Assembly (NCBI GenBank): GCA_009786175.1
Contig: WQTQ01000213.1
Coordinates: 1 to 24,882, forward strand
Length of the DNA stretch: 24,882 nucleotides
Direction of reading: 5' to 3'
Source of the DNA: Bacillota bacterium
Lineage (GTDB): Bacteria; Bacillota_A; Clostridia; Lachnospirales; WQUN01
In this document: piece by piece, positions 1-7,504 of the stretch
Layout: every line of letters begins with the position of its first letter
Numbering within the stretch: the first letter of the stretch is position 1
Position numbers and translations under genes: made by a program
The notes under the pieces: generated by a model
The model's input: the letters and a program-made list of their open reading frames with translations, nothing else
The model's database searches: none
What the model was told of the DNA's origin: nothing

Positions 1-141
1 GTTAACATTCCCATTTACCAAGAGAAATTTGAAGAAGTAGTACGCAGCTTAAAAAGACCGGCAAACCATGAGTATCTTTTGGTTGACACAAGTGAAGAAA
101 TAGAAAAGTATATCGGGCGGGTGATAGAATATCTGGATTAA
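1..141 (+). CDS. 3' end of an unidentified protein (partial)
   Basis: An open frame runs from the first base of the window to a TAA at 139-141 and gives 46 residues ending in IEKYIGRVIEYLD. It is rich in charged residues and predicted helical. The ending, with VDTSEEIEKYI, resembles the C-terminal helix of small P-loop kinases, but too little is present to assign a family. The start lies outside the window. No clear terminator follows; the next 170 bases hold a possible promoter and a leader hairpin for the following gene. I do not recognise the gene. Confidence 0.5.
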   Translation, partial: VNIPIYQEKFEEVVRSLKRPANHEYLLVDTSEEIEKYIGRVIEYLD

Positions 142-200
142 GACCTTATTTTGCCACAAAGTTGTATAAAAATTGACACAAATGTGCCATCATATTGACA

Positions 201-229
201 TTGACTTGCCACTATTTGGATGGTATTTT
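201..229 (+). promoter_or_regulatory. Possible sigma-A promoter for the BSP-family peptidase
   Basis: TTGACT at 201-206 and TATTTT at 224-229 are 17 bases apart, about 85 bases ahead of the ATG at 315. Two further TTGACA hexamers (173-178 and 195-200) lie just upstream but have no well-placed -10. The -10 is only fair, so this is a tentative call. Confidence 0.35.
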
Positions 230-265
230 TTTGTTACTCTGATAAATTACCCTGTACAGAACACG

Positions 266-284
266 CGGCAAAGCCGTTTTGCCG
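266..284 (+). other. Leader hairpin upstream of the BSP-family gene
   Basis: CGGCAAA (266-272) and TTTGCCG (278-284) form a perfect 7-bp stem with a 5-base loop. It ends 16 bases before the AAGGAGG ribosome binding site. Similar GCCGT-core hairpins sit in the leaders of livK and the deoR-type gene. It is not followed by a T run, so it does not look like an intrinsic terminator. Confidence 0.35.
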
Positions 285-314
285 TATACATATTTAAATA
301 AGGAGGCTGTAATT

Positions 315-1385
315 ATGAAAAGATTGTTGCTTCTGTTTGTAATTTTCTCTCTGGCCTTTGGCGTAGTGGCATCGGCCGCGCCTGTTGACAAAGTTATAAC
401 GCGGGACGGTTCCGGTTCTGCCGCGGAATGTAAAATAAAAGGGCACTTATGGTGCGGCGTAACCGGTAATTTTGAACAGCGGCCCGGGCCGGGAAAGTGG
501 ACAGACCATCCTTGGTGGTACGAAATTTGTGGACGTGTGGGCTGCAGTGTCGCGCTTCCGCTTTCAGATATTTACTTACAATTTTTAGAACCAGGTAAGG
601 TTGGACACGCGACGGATACCGTATGGGACGCAAATAGAGGCAAAAGCTGGTCGAATGTGCCCGCCGATGTAAAAGAACGCTTAATTCATACATTCAACGT
701 TAGATGGAAAGACATTGTCAACTGGATGGATTTTGGCATTGTCAGCCGCATTGAATATGTTCTTTGTACAGAGGGTGTTGCCTGGGCACAGGGCAGGCGG
801 TCTGCATTATGTATTAATTGGATATTGGAGAACCCCTGGGATACAGACAGCATTACCCATGAACTTATCCACAACGCACAGCGGTACAAAGGTATCCCAT
901 TGTGGGTACTTGAAGGCATGGCCGACTACGCAAGGGATAAGTTTGGCTTATTTAACAAAGAGGCCGGGCGTATGCTTCTCCCTTCCGGCAGGGACGCCAA
1001 AAACCCCAGTTCGGACCCTAAATCCGGCTTTATATCCGGGTATGTGGCCGGGTATAACAGAACGGCTACATTTTACAAATGGATTGAGGCAAACTATAAC
1101 CCTAATTTTGTTCAAGAGCTGAATTACTCTTTAAAGCCTGCCCTTGTTACACATTTTCAAGCAGACGTTTTAAAAGTGCTGTACGCAACCACAGGTGTAA
1201 AAGGGGTAAATAACCCAACGGGGCAGGGGAAATTTTACCCGGACGGCAGGCAGTTTGCCTGGCTTACGGGCATCACTGTTAAACCTGCCGCGTTGGAAGG
1301 TGACAGGTCAACGGTGGTAAACGCGCTGTGGGCAGGGTATATGCAGGCCCACCTTCCCGGTGGCGATAAGGTAAAGGTAGCTTAA
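315..1385 (+). CDS. Secreted basic secretory protein family metallopeptidase
   Basis: The 356-residue product starts with a signal peptide (MKRLLLLFVIFSLAFGVVASA, about 1-21), so it should be exported. The core carries HELIHNAQ at about 182-189 followed by PLWVLEGMADYAR at about 195-207. That is the HEXXH zinc-binding motif plus the downstream E-G-x-A-D-Y motif of the plant and bacterial basic secretory protein family (PF04450). A later segment with SGYVAGYNRTATFYKW (about 239-254) also fits the family. The probable role is hydrolysis of extracellular protein; the substrate is unknown. The start at 315 is preferred because AAGGAGG (300-306) lies 8 bases upstream; an in-frame ATG at 279 has no ribosome binding site and would bury the signal peptide. 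It converges with the minus-strand ABC operon, 5 bases separating the two stop codons, with no visible terminator between them. Confidence 0.8.
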   Translation: MKRLLLLFVIFSLAFGVVASAAPVDKVITRDGSGSAAECKIKGHLWCGVTGNFEQRPGPGKWTDHPWWYEICGRVGCSVALPLSDIYLQFLEPGKVGHATDTVWDANRGKSWSNVPADVKERLIHTFNVRWKDIVNWMDFGIVSRIEYVLCTEGVAWAQGRRSALCINWILENPWDTDSITHELIHNAQRYKGIPLWVLEGMADYARDKFGLFNKEAGRMLLPSGRDAKNPSSDPKSGFISGYVAGYNRTATFYKWIEANYNPNFVQELNYSLKPALVTHFQADVLKVLYATTGVKGVNNPTGQGKFYPDGRQFAWLTGITVKPAALEGDRSTVVNALWAGYMQAHLPGGDKVKVA

Positions 1386-1390
1386 ACCAT

Positions 1391-2185
1391 TTATCCCAGC
1401 AGTCCCGTGTCCCCGGTAAATTCTTTGCCGCTTACCTGGCTGAATTTTTCAATTAGCCCGGTTACGGTCATTTTCTGCTTCTCATCCCCGCAAATATCCA
1501 GTACAATTTTGCCCGAGCTCATCATAATAAGCCTGTTGCCATGGTTGATGGCATCTTGCATATTGTGGGTTACCATCAAAGTGGTAAGACTATGCCCGGT
1601 AATTATTTTATCGCCAATTTCCAGCACCCTTGGTGCTGTTTTTGGGTCCAGTGCGGCGGTGTGTTCATCTAAAAGCAAAAGCTTTGGCTGTTGTAATGTG
1701 GCCATTAAAAGGGTTAGGGCTTGACGTTGGCCGCCGGAAAGCAGGCCTGTTTTATCGGCCATGCGGTTTTCCAGCCCCAACTCTAGAGTGGCAAGGCGTT
1801 CACGGTAAAGTTTACGTTCCTTGGCGGTAATGTACCAGCGTATGCCGCGCTTCGCGCCGCGACGGTACGCCAGGGCCAAGTTTTCTTCAATGTTCATATT
1901 TGCCACGGTGCCCCGCATAGGGTCCTGAAAAACCCGGCCAAGATATATTGCCCGTTTATGCTCCGGCAGGCGGGTTACATCCAATCCGTCAATGGCAATA
2001 CTTCCGGTATCCGGCAAAAACGTGCCTGCCACGGCAGAAAGCAATGTGCTTTTCCCGGCCCCGTTGCCGCCAATTACGGTTACATAATCCCCCGGGGAAA
2101 GTTTTAGCGAAACGCCTCTAAGCACATGATTCTCCATTGGTGTGCCTGGGTGGAAGGTTAGGTTCAAATTTTCAATCTGTAACAT
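1391..2185 (-). CDS. ABC transporter ATP-binding protein (TrpZ-like)
   Basis: The 264-residue ATPase has Walker A GGNGAGKST at about 39-47, signature LLSGGQRQ near 148-155, and Walker B LLLLDE followed by HTAALDP near 170-182. The H after DE instead of the usual P is, as far as I recall, common in the ATPases paired with ABC_sub_bind lipoproteins (tryptophan/tyrosine-type importers). It powers the importer whose permease and binding protein are encoded immediately upstream. Its ATG shares one base with the permease stop (TAATG at 2183-2187), so the two are translationally coupled. It is the last gene of an eight-gene minus-strand run. The substrate cannot be read from the ATPase itself. Confidence 0.88.
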   Translation of the reverse strand: MLQIENLNLTFHPGTPMENHVLRGVSLKLSPGDYVTVIGGNGAGKSTLLSAVAGTFLPDTGSIAIDGLDVTRLPEHKRAIYLGRVFQDPMRGTVANMNIEENLALAYRRGAKRGIRWYITAKERKLYRERLATLELGLENRMADKTGLLSGGQRQALTLLMATLQQPKLLLLDEHTAALDPKTAPRVLEIGDKIITGHSLTTLMVTHNMQDAINHGNRLIMMSSGKIVLDICGDEKQKMTVTGLIEKFSQVSGKEFTGDTGLLG

Positions 2186-3090
2186 TATGAATCCTTCCTT
2201 TCCTTGGATGTTTTACCGATGTACTTGGACAATTTATCACGTACGGTAGGCAGGGCAAGTGCGGCGGCAATTGTGATGGCCGTAAACAGTCTAAGGTCTG
2301 TAGGTGCCATTCCCATTTCCAAAACCAAGGCCACAATCAGGCGGTAGATGATAGAACCGATAACCAAAGTTATCATCCTAACCCAAAACCGGCGCACTTT
2401 AAAAATAACTTCGGCAATTATAAGGGACGCTAGACCAAAAACAATGGTTCCGACGCCCATATCTACAGACGCAAACCCCTGGTTTTGGGCAACCAATGCC
2501 CCTGTAAGCCCAACAAACCCGTTGGAAACCACCAAGCCAAGGATAATCATTGCGTCTGTGTTAACGCCCTGGGCTTTTATCATTTGCCGGTTATTGCCTG
2601 TGGCCCGCAGTGCCGCGCCAATTTCTGTGCCGTAAAAGCAATATAAAAGGGAGCCGAACACTGCCAGGAAGCAAAAACCGAACACTATAACCGTGTTACG
2701 GTTAGACAGCCCCATGTTTTCCAAAAAAGTATAAACCGTTACCATACGCAGAAGCGGAACATTGGACCGCATACCCATGATACGGATAACCACAGAATAA
2801 GAGCCAAGCATAGTAAGAATCCCGGCCAAAATAGGCGGGATTTTTAGTTTTGTATGCAACACTCCTGTTACCAGCCCGGCAATACAGCCCACGCCCATTG
2901 CAATCCCTGTAGCCAAAAATGGATTATACCCGGCATAAATCATACTTGCGGCTGTGGCCGCGCCCAGTATAATAGAGCCTTCCACTGTAAGGTCCGGCAT
3001 TTCTAACACGCGGAATGTTAGATGAACAGCCAAAGTTAACAGCGACCATATAAGCCCCAAAGATATGGCACCCTGTAGAATTAGAAGCAT
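2185..3090 (-). CDS. ABC transporter permease (TrpY-like, BPD_transp_2 family)
   Basis: The 301-residue protein is almost wholly hydrophobic, with about eight to nine membrane segments. It has the conserved EMPDLTVEGSIILGAA region (about 30-45) and the MIKAQGVN segment (about 169-176) typical of permeases that work with ABC_sub_bind proteins. It belongs to the LivH/LivM-type permease superfamily. A single permease gene is present, so the transporter probably uses a homodimer. It starts 17 bases after the binding-protein stop, and its stop overlaps the ATPase start by one base. The likely substrate is an aromatic or related amino acid by family analogy only. Confidence 0.87.
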   Translation of the reverse strand: MLLILQGAISLGLIWSLLTLAVHLTFRVLEMPDLTVEGSIILGAATAASMIYAGYNPFLATGIAMGVGCIAGLVTGVLHTKLKIPPILAGILTMLGSYSVVIRIMGMRSNVPLLRMVTVYTFLENMGLSNRNTVIVFGFCFLAVFGSLLYCFYGTEIGAALRATGNNRQMIKAQGVNTDAMIILGLVVSNGFVGLTGALVAQNQGFASVDMGVGTIVFGLASLIIAEVIFKVRRFWVRMITLVIGSIIYRLIVALVLEMGMAPTDLRLFTAITIAAALALPTVRDKLSKYIGKTSKERKDS

Positions 3091-3107
3091 AGGTACTCCC
3101 CTTCCGG

Positions 3108-4061
3108 TTATCTTACATAATTTTGAAAGCGGGCCGGGATTTCTATGCCCAATGCTTCTGCCATTTCACCATTAACAACATAAAAGAAATTTGAAGACCA
3201 GCGGATAGGCATTTCAGCGGGTACAGCTTCTCCGCGTAAAATAATGCCCGCCATAAGACCGGATTCATATCCCAAATCGTAATAGCTGAAGCTAATGGTG
3301 GCAACGCCGCCGCCCATTACCATGTTGGCTTCTGCGGCAAACACAGGGGTACCTGTATCCAGGCTAATTTGTGCAACCACACTCATGGCTGCGGCAAATG
3401 TGTTGTCTGTTGGGATGTAAATTGCATCTACTTGGTTGGCAACGGAAGTGGCTACCTGCTGAATATCCGCCGTGGTTGTTACAGTGCCAACCCTATATTC
3501 CCATCCCAACGCCACTGCTGCGGCTATTGCAATTTCCGCCTGTACAACAGAGTTTGGCTCGTTGGACGAATACAAAATGCCCAAGGTTTGCACATTTGGT
3601 ACAAACTCGGCAATCATTGCTACCTGAGCTTCCACCGGCTTCATGTCGGAAGCACCGGTTACGTTAAAGCCCGGCCGCTCGTTGCTTTCGACAAGGCGCG
3701 CCACAACATAATTTGTAATGGCAGAACCCACGATGGGGATTACGCTGGTTTCGGCTGCCACTGCCTGCGCAACAGGTGTGCCAAGTGCCAGAATTAAGTC
3801 TACATTATTGTTGTTAAACCGCTGGGCAATTGTAGACATAGTGGCTGCGTCGCCCTGGGCGTTGTGGTAGTCAAACTCTACTTCAAAACCCTGGTCATAA
3901 ATGGCAGCCATAAACCCGTAACGGGCATCGTTTAGAGCGGGGTGCTCAATTACCTGAATAATGCCTATTCGCAATACGCCGTCATCGTTGCTGCGCCCGC
4001 AGGCTGCAAATGACAGGACAAGCAGAGCTGCCGCAACCAAAAAGATGAGGTGCTTTTTCAT
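3108..4061 (-). CDS. ABC transporter substrate-binding lipoprotein (TrpX-like, ABC_sub_bind family)
   Basis: The 317-residue protein begins with MKKHLIFLVAAALLVLSFAAC, a lipoprotein signal with the lipid-acceptor cysteine at residue 21. The mature part shows the ABC_sub_bind (PF04392) pattern: RIGIIQVIEHPALNDARYGF near 32-51, then DLILALGTPVAQAVAAET and VTGASDMKPVEAQ. Members bind tryptophan, tyrosine or related small molecules. AAAGGAGG sits 7 bases before the ATG and overlaps the livF stop; the gap to livF is only 13 bases, so this transporter is very probably co-transcribed with the liv genes upstream. The genes for its permease and ATPase follow directly. Confidence 0.88.
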   Translation of the reverse strand: MKKHLIFLVAAALLVLSFAACGRSNDDGVLRIGIIQVIEHPALNDARYGFMAAIYDQGFEVEFDYHNAQGDAATMSTIAQRFNNNNVDLILALGTPVAQAVAAETSVIPIVGSAITNYVVARLVESNERPGFNVTGASDMKPVEAQVAMIAEFVPNVQTLGILYSSNEPNSVVQAEIAIAAAVALGWEYRVGTVTTTADIQQVATSVANQVDAIYIPTDNTFAAAMSVVAQISLDTGTPVFAAEANMVMGGGVATISFSYYDLGYESGLMAGIILRGEAVPAEMPIRWSSNFFYVVNGEMAEALGIEIPARFQNYVR

Positions 4062-4074
4062 TTCGCTTCCTCCT

Positions 4075-4776
4075 TTATCCGCCTAAGTAGGCTTTTCTAA
4101 CTTCATCATTTTCCCTTAGAGCTTTTGCGTCATCCACCAACACAATCCGCCCGGTTTCCAGCACATAACCCCGGTTAGCTATGTTCAAAGCCATATGCGC
4201 GTTTTGCTCTACCAGTAAAATTGTAACCCCGGCATCGTTCAAATTTTTTATCATTTCAAAAATCTGCTCAACCAGCAGCGGGGCCAATCCCATAGATGGC
4301 TCGTCCAGCATCAGCAGTTTAGGCCGTGACATTATGGCCCTGCCCATTGCAAGCATTTGCTGCTCGCCGCCAGAGAGGGTGCCCGCCGACTGCTTTCTCC
4401 GCTCTTTCAGGCGCGGGAAATGCTCAAACACTTGGGTAATCCGTCTGTCTAAATGCCTGCCGGTTCTTACATAGTGTCCCATTTCCAAATTTTCCTGTAC
4501 AGTCATTTGAGCAAAAACGCGCCGCCCCTCAGGCACTTGGGCCAACCCTTGTTTTACAATTGCATGAGGTGCTGCCTGCCCGATACTCTCTTTCATAAAT
4601 GTTATGGAGCCTGTCTTGCTTCTAAGTATCCCGGAAACGGTTTTTAGTATTGTACTTTTACCCGCACCGTTGGCACCAATCAGGGTTACAATTTCACCCT
4701 CGTTTACCTCGAAGCTGATGTCCCTAACCGCATGGATATTGCCGTAGTATACGTTTATATCCTGCACATTAAGCAT
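4075..4776 (-). CDS. livF: Branched-chain amino acid ABC transporter ATP-binding protein LivF
   Basis: The 233-residue ATPase carries Walker A GANGAGKST (34-42), QVPEGRRVF (about 80-88, typical of LivF), signature LSGGEQQ (134-140) and Walker B LLMLDEP (154-160). With LivG it forms the ATPase pair of a LivHMGF importer at the cytoplasmic face. The start at 4776 is chosen because GGGAGG lies 8 bases upstream; an ATG two codons earlier (4782) is also possible, while an earlier start at 4812 lacks a binding site. The start overlaps the livG stop by 8 bases (ATGCTTAA), which implies translational coupling. Confidence 0.9.
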   Translation of the reverse strand: MLNVQDINVYYGNIHAVRDISFEVNEGEIVTLIGANGAGKSTILKTVSGILRSKTGSITFMKESIGQAAPHAIVKQGLAQVPEGRRVFAQMTVQENLEMGHYVRTGRHLDRRITQVFEHFPRLKERRKQSAGTLSGGEQQMLAMGRAIMSRPKLLMLDEPSMGLAPLLVEQIFEMIKNLNDAGVTILLVEQNAHMALNIANRGYVLETGRIVLVDDAKALRENDEVRKAYLGG

Positions 4777-5608
4777 GGACATCGCCTCCCCCGGTACCCA
4801 GGTATGCCTCAATTACCTTAGGGTTTTTCTGTATTTCGGCAGGTGTACCTTTGGCAATTAAATGCCCGTAATTTAGTACCGCAACCCCTTCGCAAATGCC
4901 CATAACCAGCCGCATATCATGCTCGATAAGTAAAATAGCTGTGTTAAACTGCCGATGGATTTTTAAAATTGTTGACATCAGTTCTTCCGTTTCTGCGGGG
5001 TTCATGCCTGCGGCAGGTTCGTCCAACAGCAGCACTTTGGGGTTTGTGGCCAAGGCACGTACAATTTCAAGCCGCCGCTTAGAGCCGTATGGCAAACTGC
5101 CTGCGGCATAATTAGCCATGTGCCCCATGTCAAAAAGAGAAAGAAGATCCAGTGCGTGTTTCTTTGCTTCACGCTCTGCCCGCCAGTACCGGGGCAGACG
5201 CAAGACAGCCGTTGGCAGCTTATACTTTATTTCGTTGTGCAGCCCCAGAAGCACGTTTTCCATAACTGTCATTTTATCAAACAGGCGGATGTTTTGAAAA
5301 GTTCTGGCCAAGCCTGCTTTATTTGCCCGGACGGTGTTCATATTTGCCGTATCCTTGCCTTCAAGCAGCATTTGGCCTCTTGTAGGTTGGTACACTTTTG
5401 TCAACAAGTTAAAAATTGTGGTTTTACCTGCGCCGTTCGGGCCTATCAACCCGCAAATTTCTGTTGGCCCAATGGCAATGTTAAAGTCGTTTACGGCAGT
5501 TAAACCGCCAAAATCTATGCCCAGTTCTTTGCACTCTAAAACCGGGGGCAGCCCTTTATCACGCTGGGGGATAAACGGTGCCTTAGGGTCATGCGCCACT
5601 CTTTTCAC
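4769..5608 (-). CDS. livG: Branched-chain amino acid ABC transporter ATP-binding protein LivG
   Basis: The 279-residue ATPase has Walker A GPNGAGKT (about 56-63), the LivG-type noncanonical signature LPYGSKRRLEI (near 167-177), and Walker B VLLLDEPAAGMNP. An N-terminal extension of about 20 residues precedes the ABC domain. The start is a GTG at 5608 with AAGG a few bases upstream; a GTG three codons later is an alternative. It overlaps the end of livM by 20 bases and the start of livF by 8 bases, so the order M-G-F is tightly coupled, as in most liv operons. Confidence 0.9.
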   Translation of the reverse strand: MKRVAHDPKAPFIPQRDKGLPPVLECKELGIDFGGLTAVNDFNIAIGPTEICGLIGPNGAGKTTIFNLLTKVYQPTRGQMLLEGKDTANMNTVRANKAGLARTFQNIRLFDKMTVMENVLLGLHNEIKYKLPTAVLRLPRYWRAEREAKKHALDLLSLFDMGHMANYAAGSLPYGSKRRLEIVRALATNPKVLLLDEPAAGMNPAETEELMSTILKIHRQFNTAILLIEHDMRLVMGICEGVAVLNYGHLIAKGTPAEIQKNPKVIEAYLGTGGGDVHA

Positions 5609-6590
5609 CTGCCTTACGTGCCCTTAACCAATTAACGCTCTTTTCTATAATCCGGGAAAGAGAAAAATCGTAGTTGCCCATTAAGCCCGTTGGCTTAAAA
5701 ATCATAACAACTATCAGCATCAGGGCAAAAATTATCATACGGTACTCATTTAGGAACTGCATAAACAGCGGCAAGCTTGTTAAAATAGTGGCAGAAATAA
5801 CAGAGCCTATCATAGAGCCCATGCCGCCCAATACCACCATCATCAAAATATTAATGCTTAACATAAAGTCAAAACTGCCGGGGGTTAAAATTGTAAAATT
5901 GGCAGCAAAAAGCGCACCTGCTATTCCGGCAAAAAAAGCCGAAACAACAAATGCCATTACCTTGTAATAAGTAACGTTAACGCCGCAGCTTGCGGCGGCT
6001 ATTTCATTGTCGCGGATAGACAAAATTGCCCGTCCGTGCTTGCTCTTCATTAATAAATGTATGCAGGCGCAAGATATAATTACAAATGAATACACAAGCA
6101 AAAATGTTGCGTAACGCGGCAGGTAAGACAAACCCTGCACCCCGCCTGTCAGCCGTGGTACATTAATAATTACAGAGCGGATTATTTCGCCAAAGCCTAA
6201 GGTAATAATGGCTAAGTAGTCGCCGCGCAGCCTAAGGGCGGGCACCCCAATAAGGATACCGAACACAGCTGTAACAAGGCCTGCAAGTATAATACCGGCT
6301 ATAACAGAAGGCTGACCGCTTATAAGCCCGCCCCGCCAAAAAATAGTGGCTGTGTATGCCCCAACTGCCATAAAGCCCGCATGACCAAGGGGCAGCTGCC
6401 CCAAATATCCCGTAACAAGGTTTAGGGAAACCGCCATGATAATAAAAAAACCGGACTGGATAACTATTTGGTTTTGCGCCCTTGTAAGAACTCCTGTGGT
6501 TATAAAATGGCCCGCGAGTAAAAAAATGACCAGCAACAATGCAATAATCAAGTAGCGTACGGGCATCGACAATTTGAACTTTGCCATCAT
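5589..6590 (-). CDS. livM: Branched-chain amino acid ABC transporter permease LivM
   Basis: The 333-residue protein is strongly hydrophobic with about nine membrane segments. It contains LVTGYLGQLPLGHAGFMAVGAY (about 57-78), the family landmark, and the cytoplasmic LRGDYLAIITLGFGEI segment that contacts the ATPases. It pairs with LivH to form the membrane channel. A G-rich binding site (GGGGG) lies a few bases before the ATG at 6590, and the gap to the livH stop is only 7 bases. The C-terminal tail is basic and cytoplasmic. Confidence 0.9.
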   Translation of the reverse strand: MMAKFKLSMPVRYLIIALLLVIFLLAGHFITTGVLTRAQNQIVIQSGFFIIMAVSLNLVTGYLGQLPLGHAGFMAVGAYTATIFWRGGLISGQPSVIAGIILAGLVTAVFGILIGVPALRLRGDYLAIITLGFGEIIRSVIINVPRLTGGVQGLSYLPRYATFLLVYSFVIISCACIHLLMKSKHGRAILSIRDNEIAAASCGVNVTYYKVMAFVVSAFFAGIAGALFAANFTILTPGSFDFMLSINILMMVVLGGMGSMIGSVISATILTSLPLFMQFLNEYRMIIFALMLIVVMIFKPTGLMGNYDFSLSRIIEKSVNWLRARKAGEKSGA

Positions 6591-6597
6591 TTACCCC

Positions 6598-7482
6598 CTA
6601 CACTTTTTCCATTAAAGCACGGCCCATAATACCTGTCGGGCGTACCATCAGCACAAGAATTAATATGAAAAATACCGCGCCGTTAACCCAGCCGGAAAGG
6701 TTCATTGCCGTAACAAGCACCTCAAGCAAGCCAATGGCAAAACCGCCAATCATGGCACCGGGGATAGACCCAATGCCGCCAACAACAGCCGCTACAAATG
6801 CCCTTAGCCCCAGTAAAACGCCTAACGTATGTTCTATCCTTGGGTAGCCCGCAGCATACAGTAACGCGCCGATACCCGCCAAAACAGCACCCAAAATAAA
6901 CGTAAAGGTAATAATAGTGTTTACATTAATGCCCATTAACTGGGCGGCTTCCGTATCTTCGCTAACAGCCCGCATGGCTTTGCCAAGTTTGGTTTTTTTT
7001 ACAAGCAGTGTAAGAACAACCATGGAAAGTACGGAAACCGCAATGGTAATAAGAGGCGTATACGATACTTGAATTTGGCCAACAGTAATGCTGCCTGCCG
7101 GAATTAGATAATGTGTAGGGAAACTGAGCGGGTTTGCCGTAAAGAAGAGCTGTGCCAAGTTTTGCAACAAAATAGATACACCGATGGCGGTGATAAGAAC
7201 CGATAGTCTTGGAGCAAACCTAAGCGGAGTATAGGCTAATTTTTCTATGACAACCGCTAAAATTGTACATCCGCCAACGGTAACAATTACCGCTAACCAC
7301 GGCGGAAAGGCAAACGTTGTAAGGGCAAACAATGCGATGTAGCATCCTATCATAATAACGTCGCCATGGGCAAAATTAAGTAATTTAACAATGCCGTACA
7401 CCATGTTGTACCCAAGTGCCACCAGCGCGTAAATAGACCCGATTTGTAAACCTATGATTAGTTGCGTTATGAAAGAACTCAT
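6598..7482 (-). CDS. livH: Branched-chain amino acid ABC transporter permease LivH
   Basis: The 294-residue protein has about eight membrane segments and the classical LivH opening QLIIGLQIGSIYALVALGYN (about 7-26), then the LNFAHGDVIM motif (about 35-44) and, late in the protein, VGGIGSIPGAMIGG. With LivM it forms the transmembrane heterodimer for hydrophobic amino acid uptake. GAGG lies about 6 bases before the ATG. The gene follows livK after 22 bases and precedes livM by 7 bases. Confidence 0.9.
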   Translation of the reverse strand: MSSFITQLIIGLQIGSIYALVALGYNMVYGIVKLLNFAHGDVIMIGCYIALFALTTFAFPPWLAVIVTVGGCTILAVVIEKLAYTPLRFAPRLSVLITAIGVSILLQNLAQLFFTANPLSFPTHYLIPAGSITVGQIQVSYTPLITIAVSVLSMVVLTLLVKKTKLGKAMRAVSEDTEAAQLMGINVNTIITFTFILGAVLAGIGALLYAAGYPRIEHTLGVLLGLRAFVAAVVGGIGSIPGAMIGGFAIGLLEVLVTAMNLSGWVNGAVFFILILVLMVRPTGIMGRALMEKV

Positions 7483-7504
7483 ATGCGCCTCTTTTCTACT
7501 ATGG

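Noticed and set aside
279..314. An upstream ATG at 279 as start of the BSP-family peptidase
   Set aside because: No ribosome binding site; the ATG at 315 has AAGGAGG and opens directly into a signal peptide.
2348..2635. Open frames on the plus strand opposite the permease and ATPase genes (also 4181-4474, 5674-5967, 6581-6847)
   Set aside because: They are antisense shadows of well-supported membrane protein and ATPase genes, with no ribosome binding sites and repetitive I/T/P-rich products.
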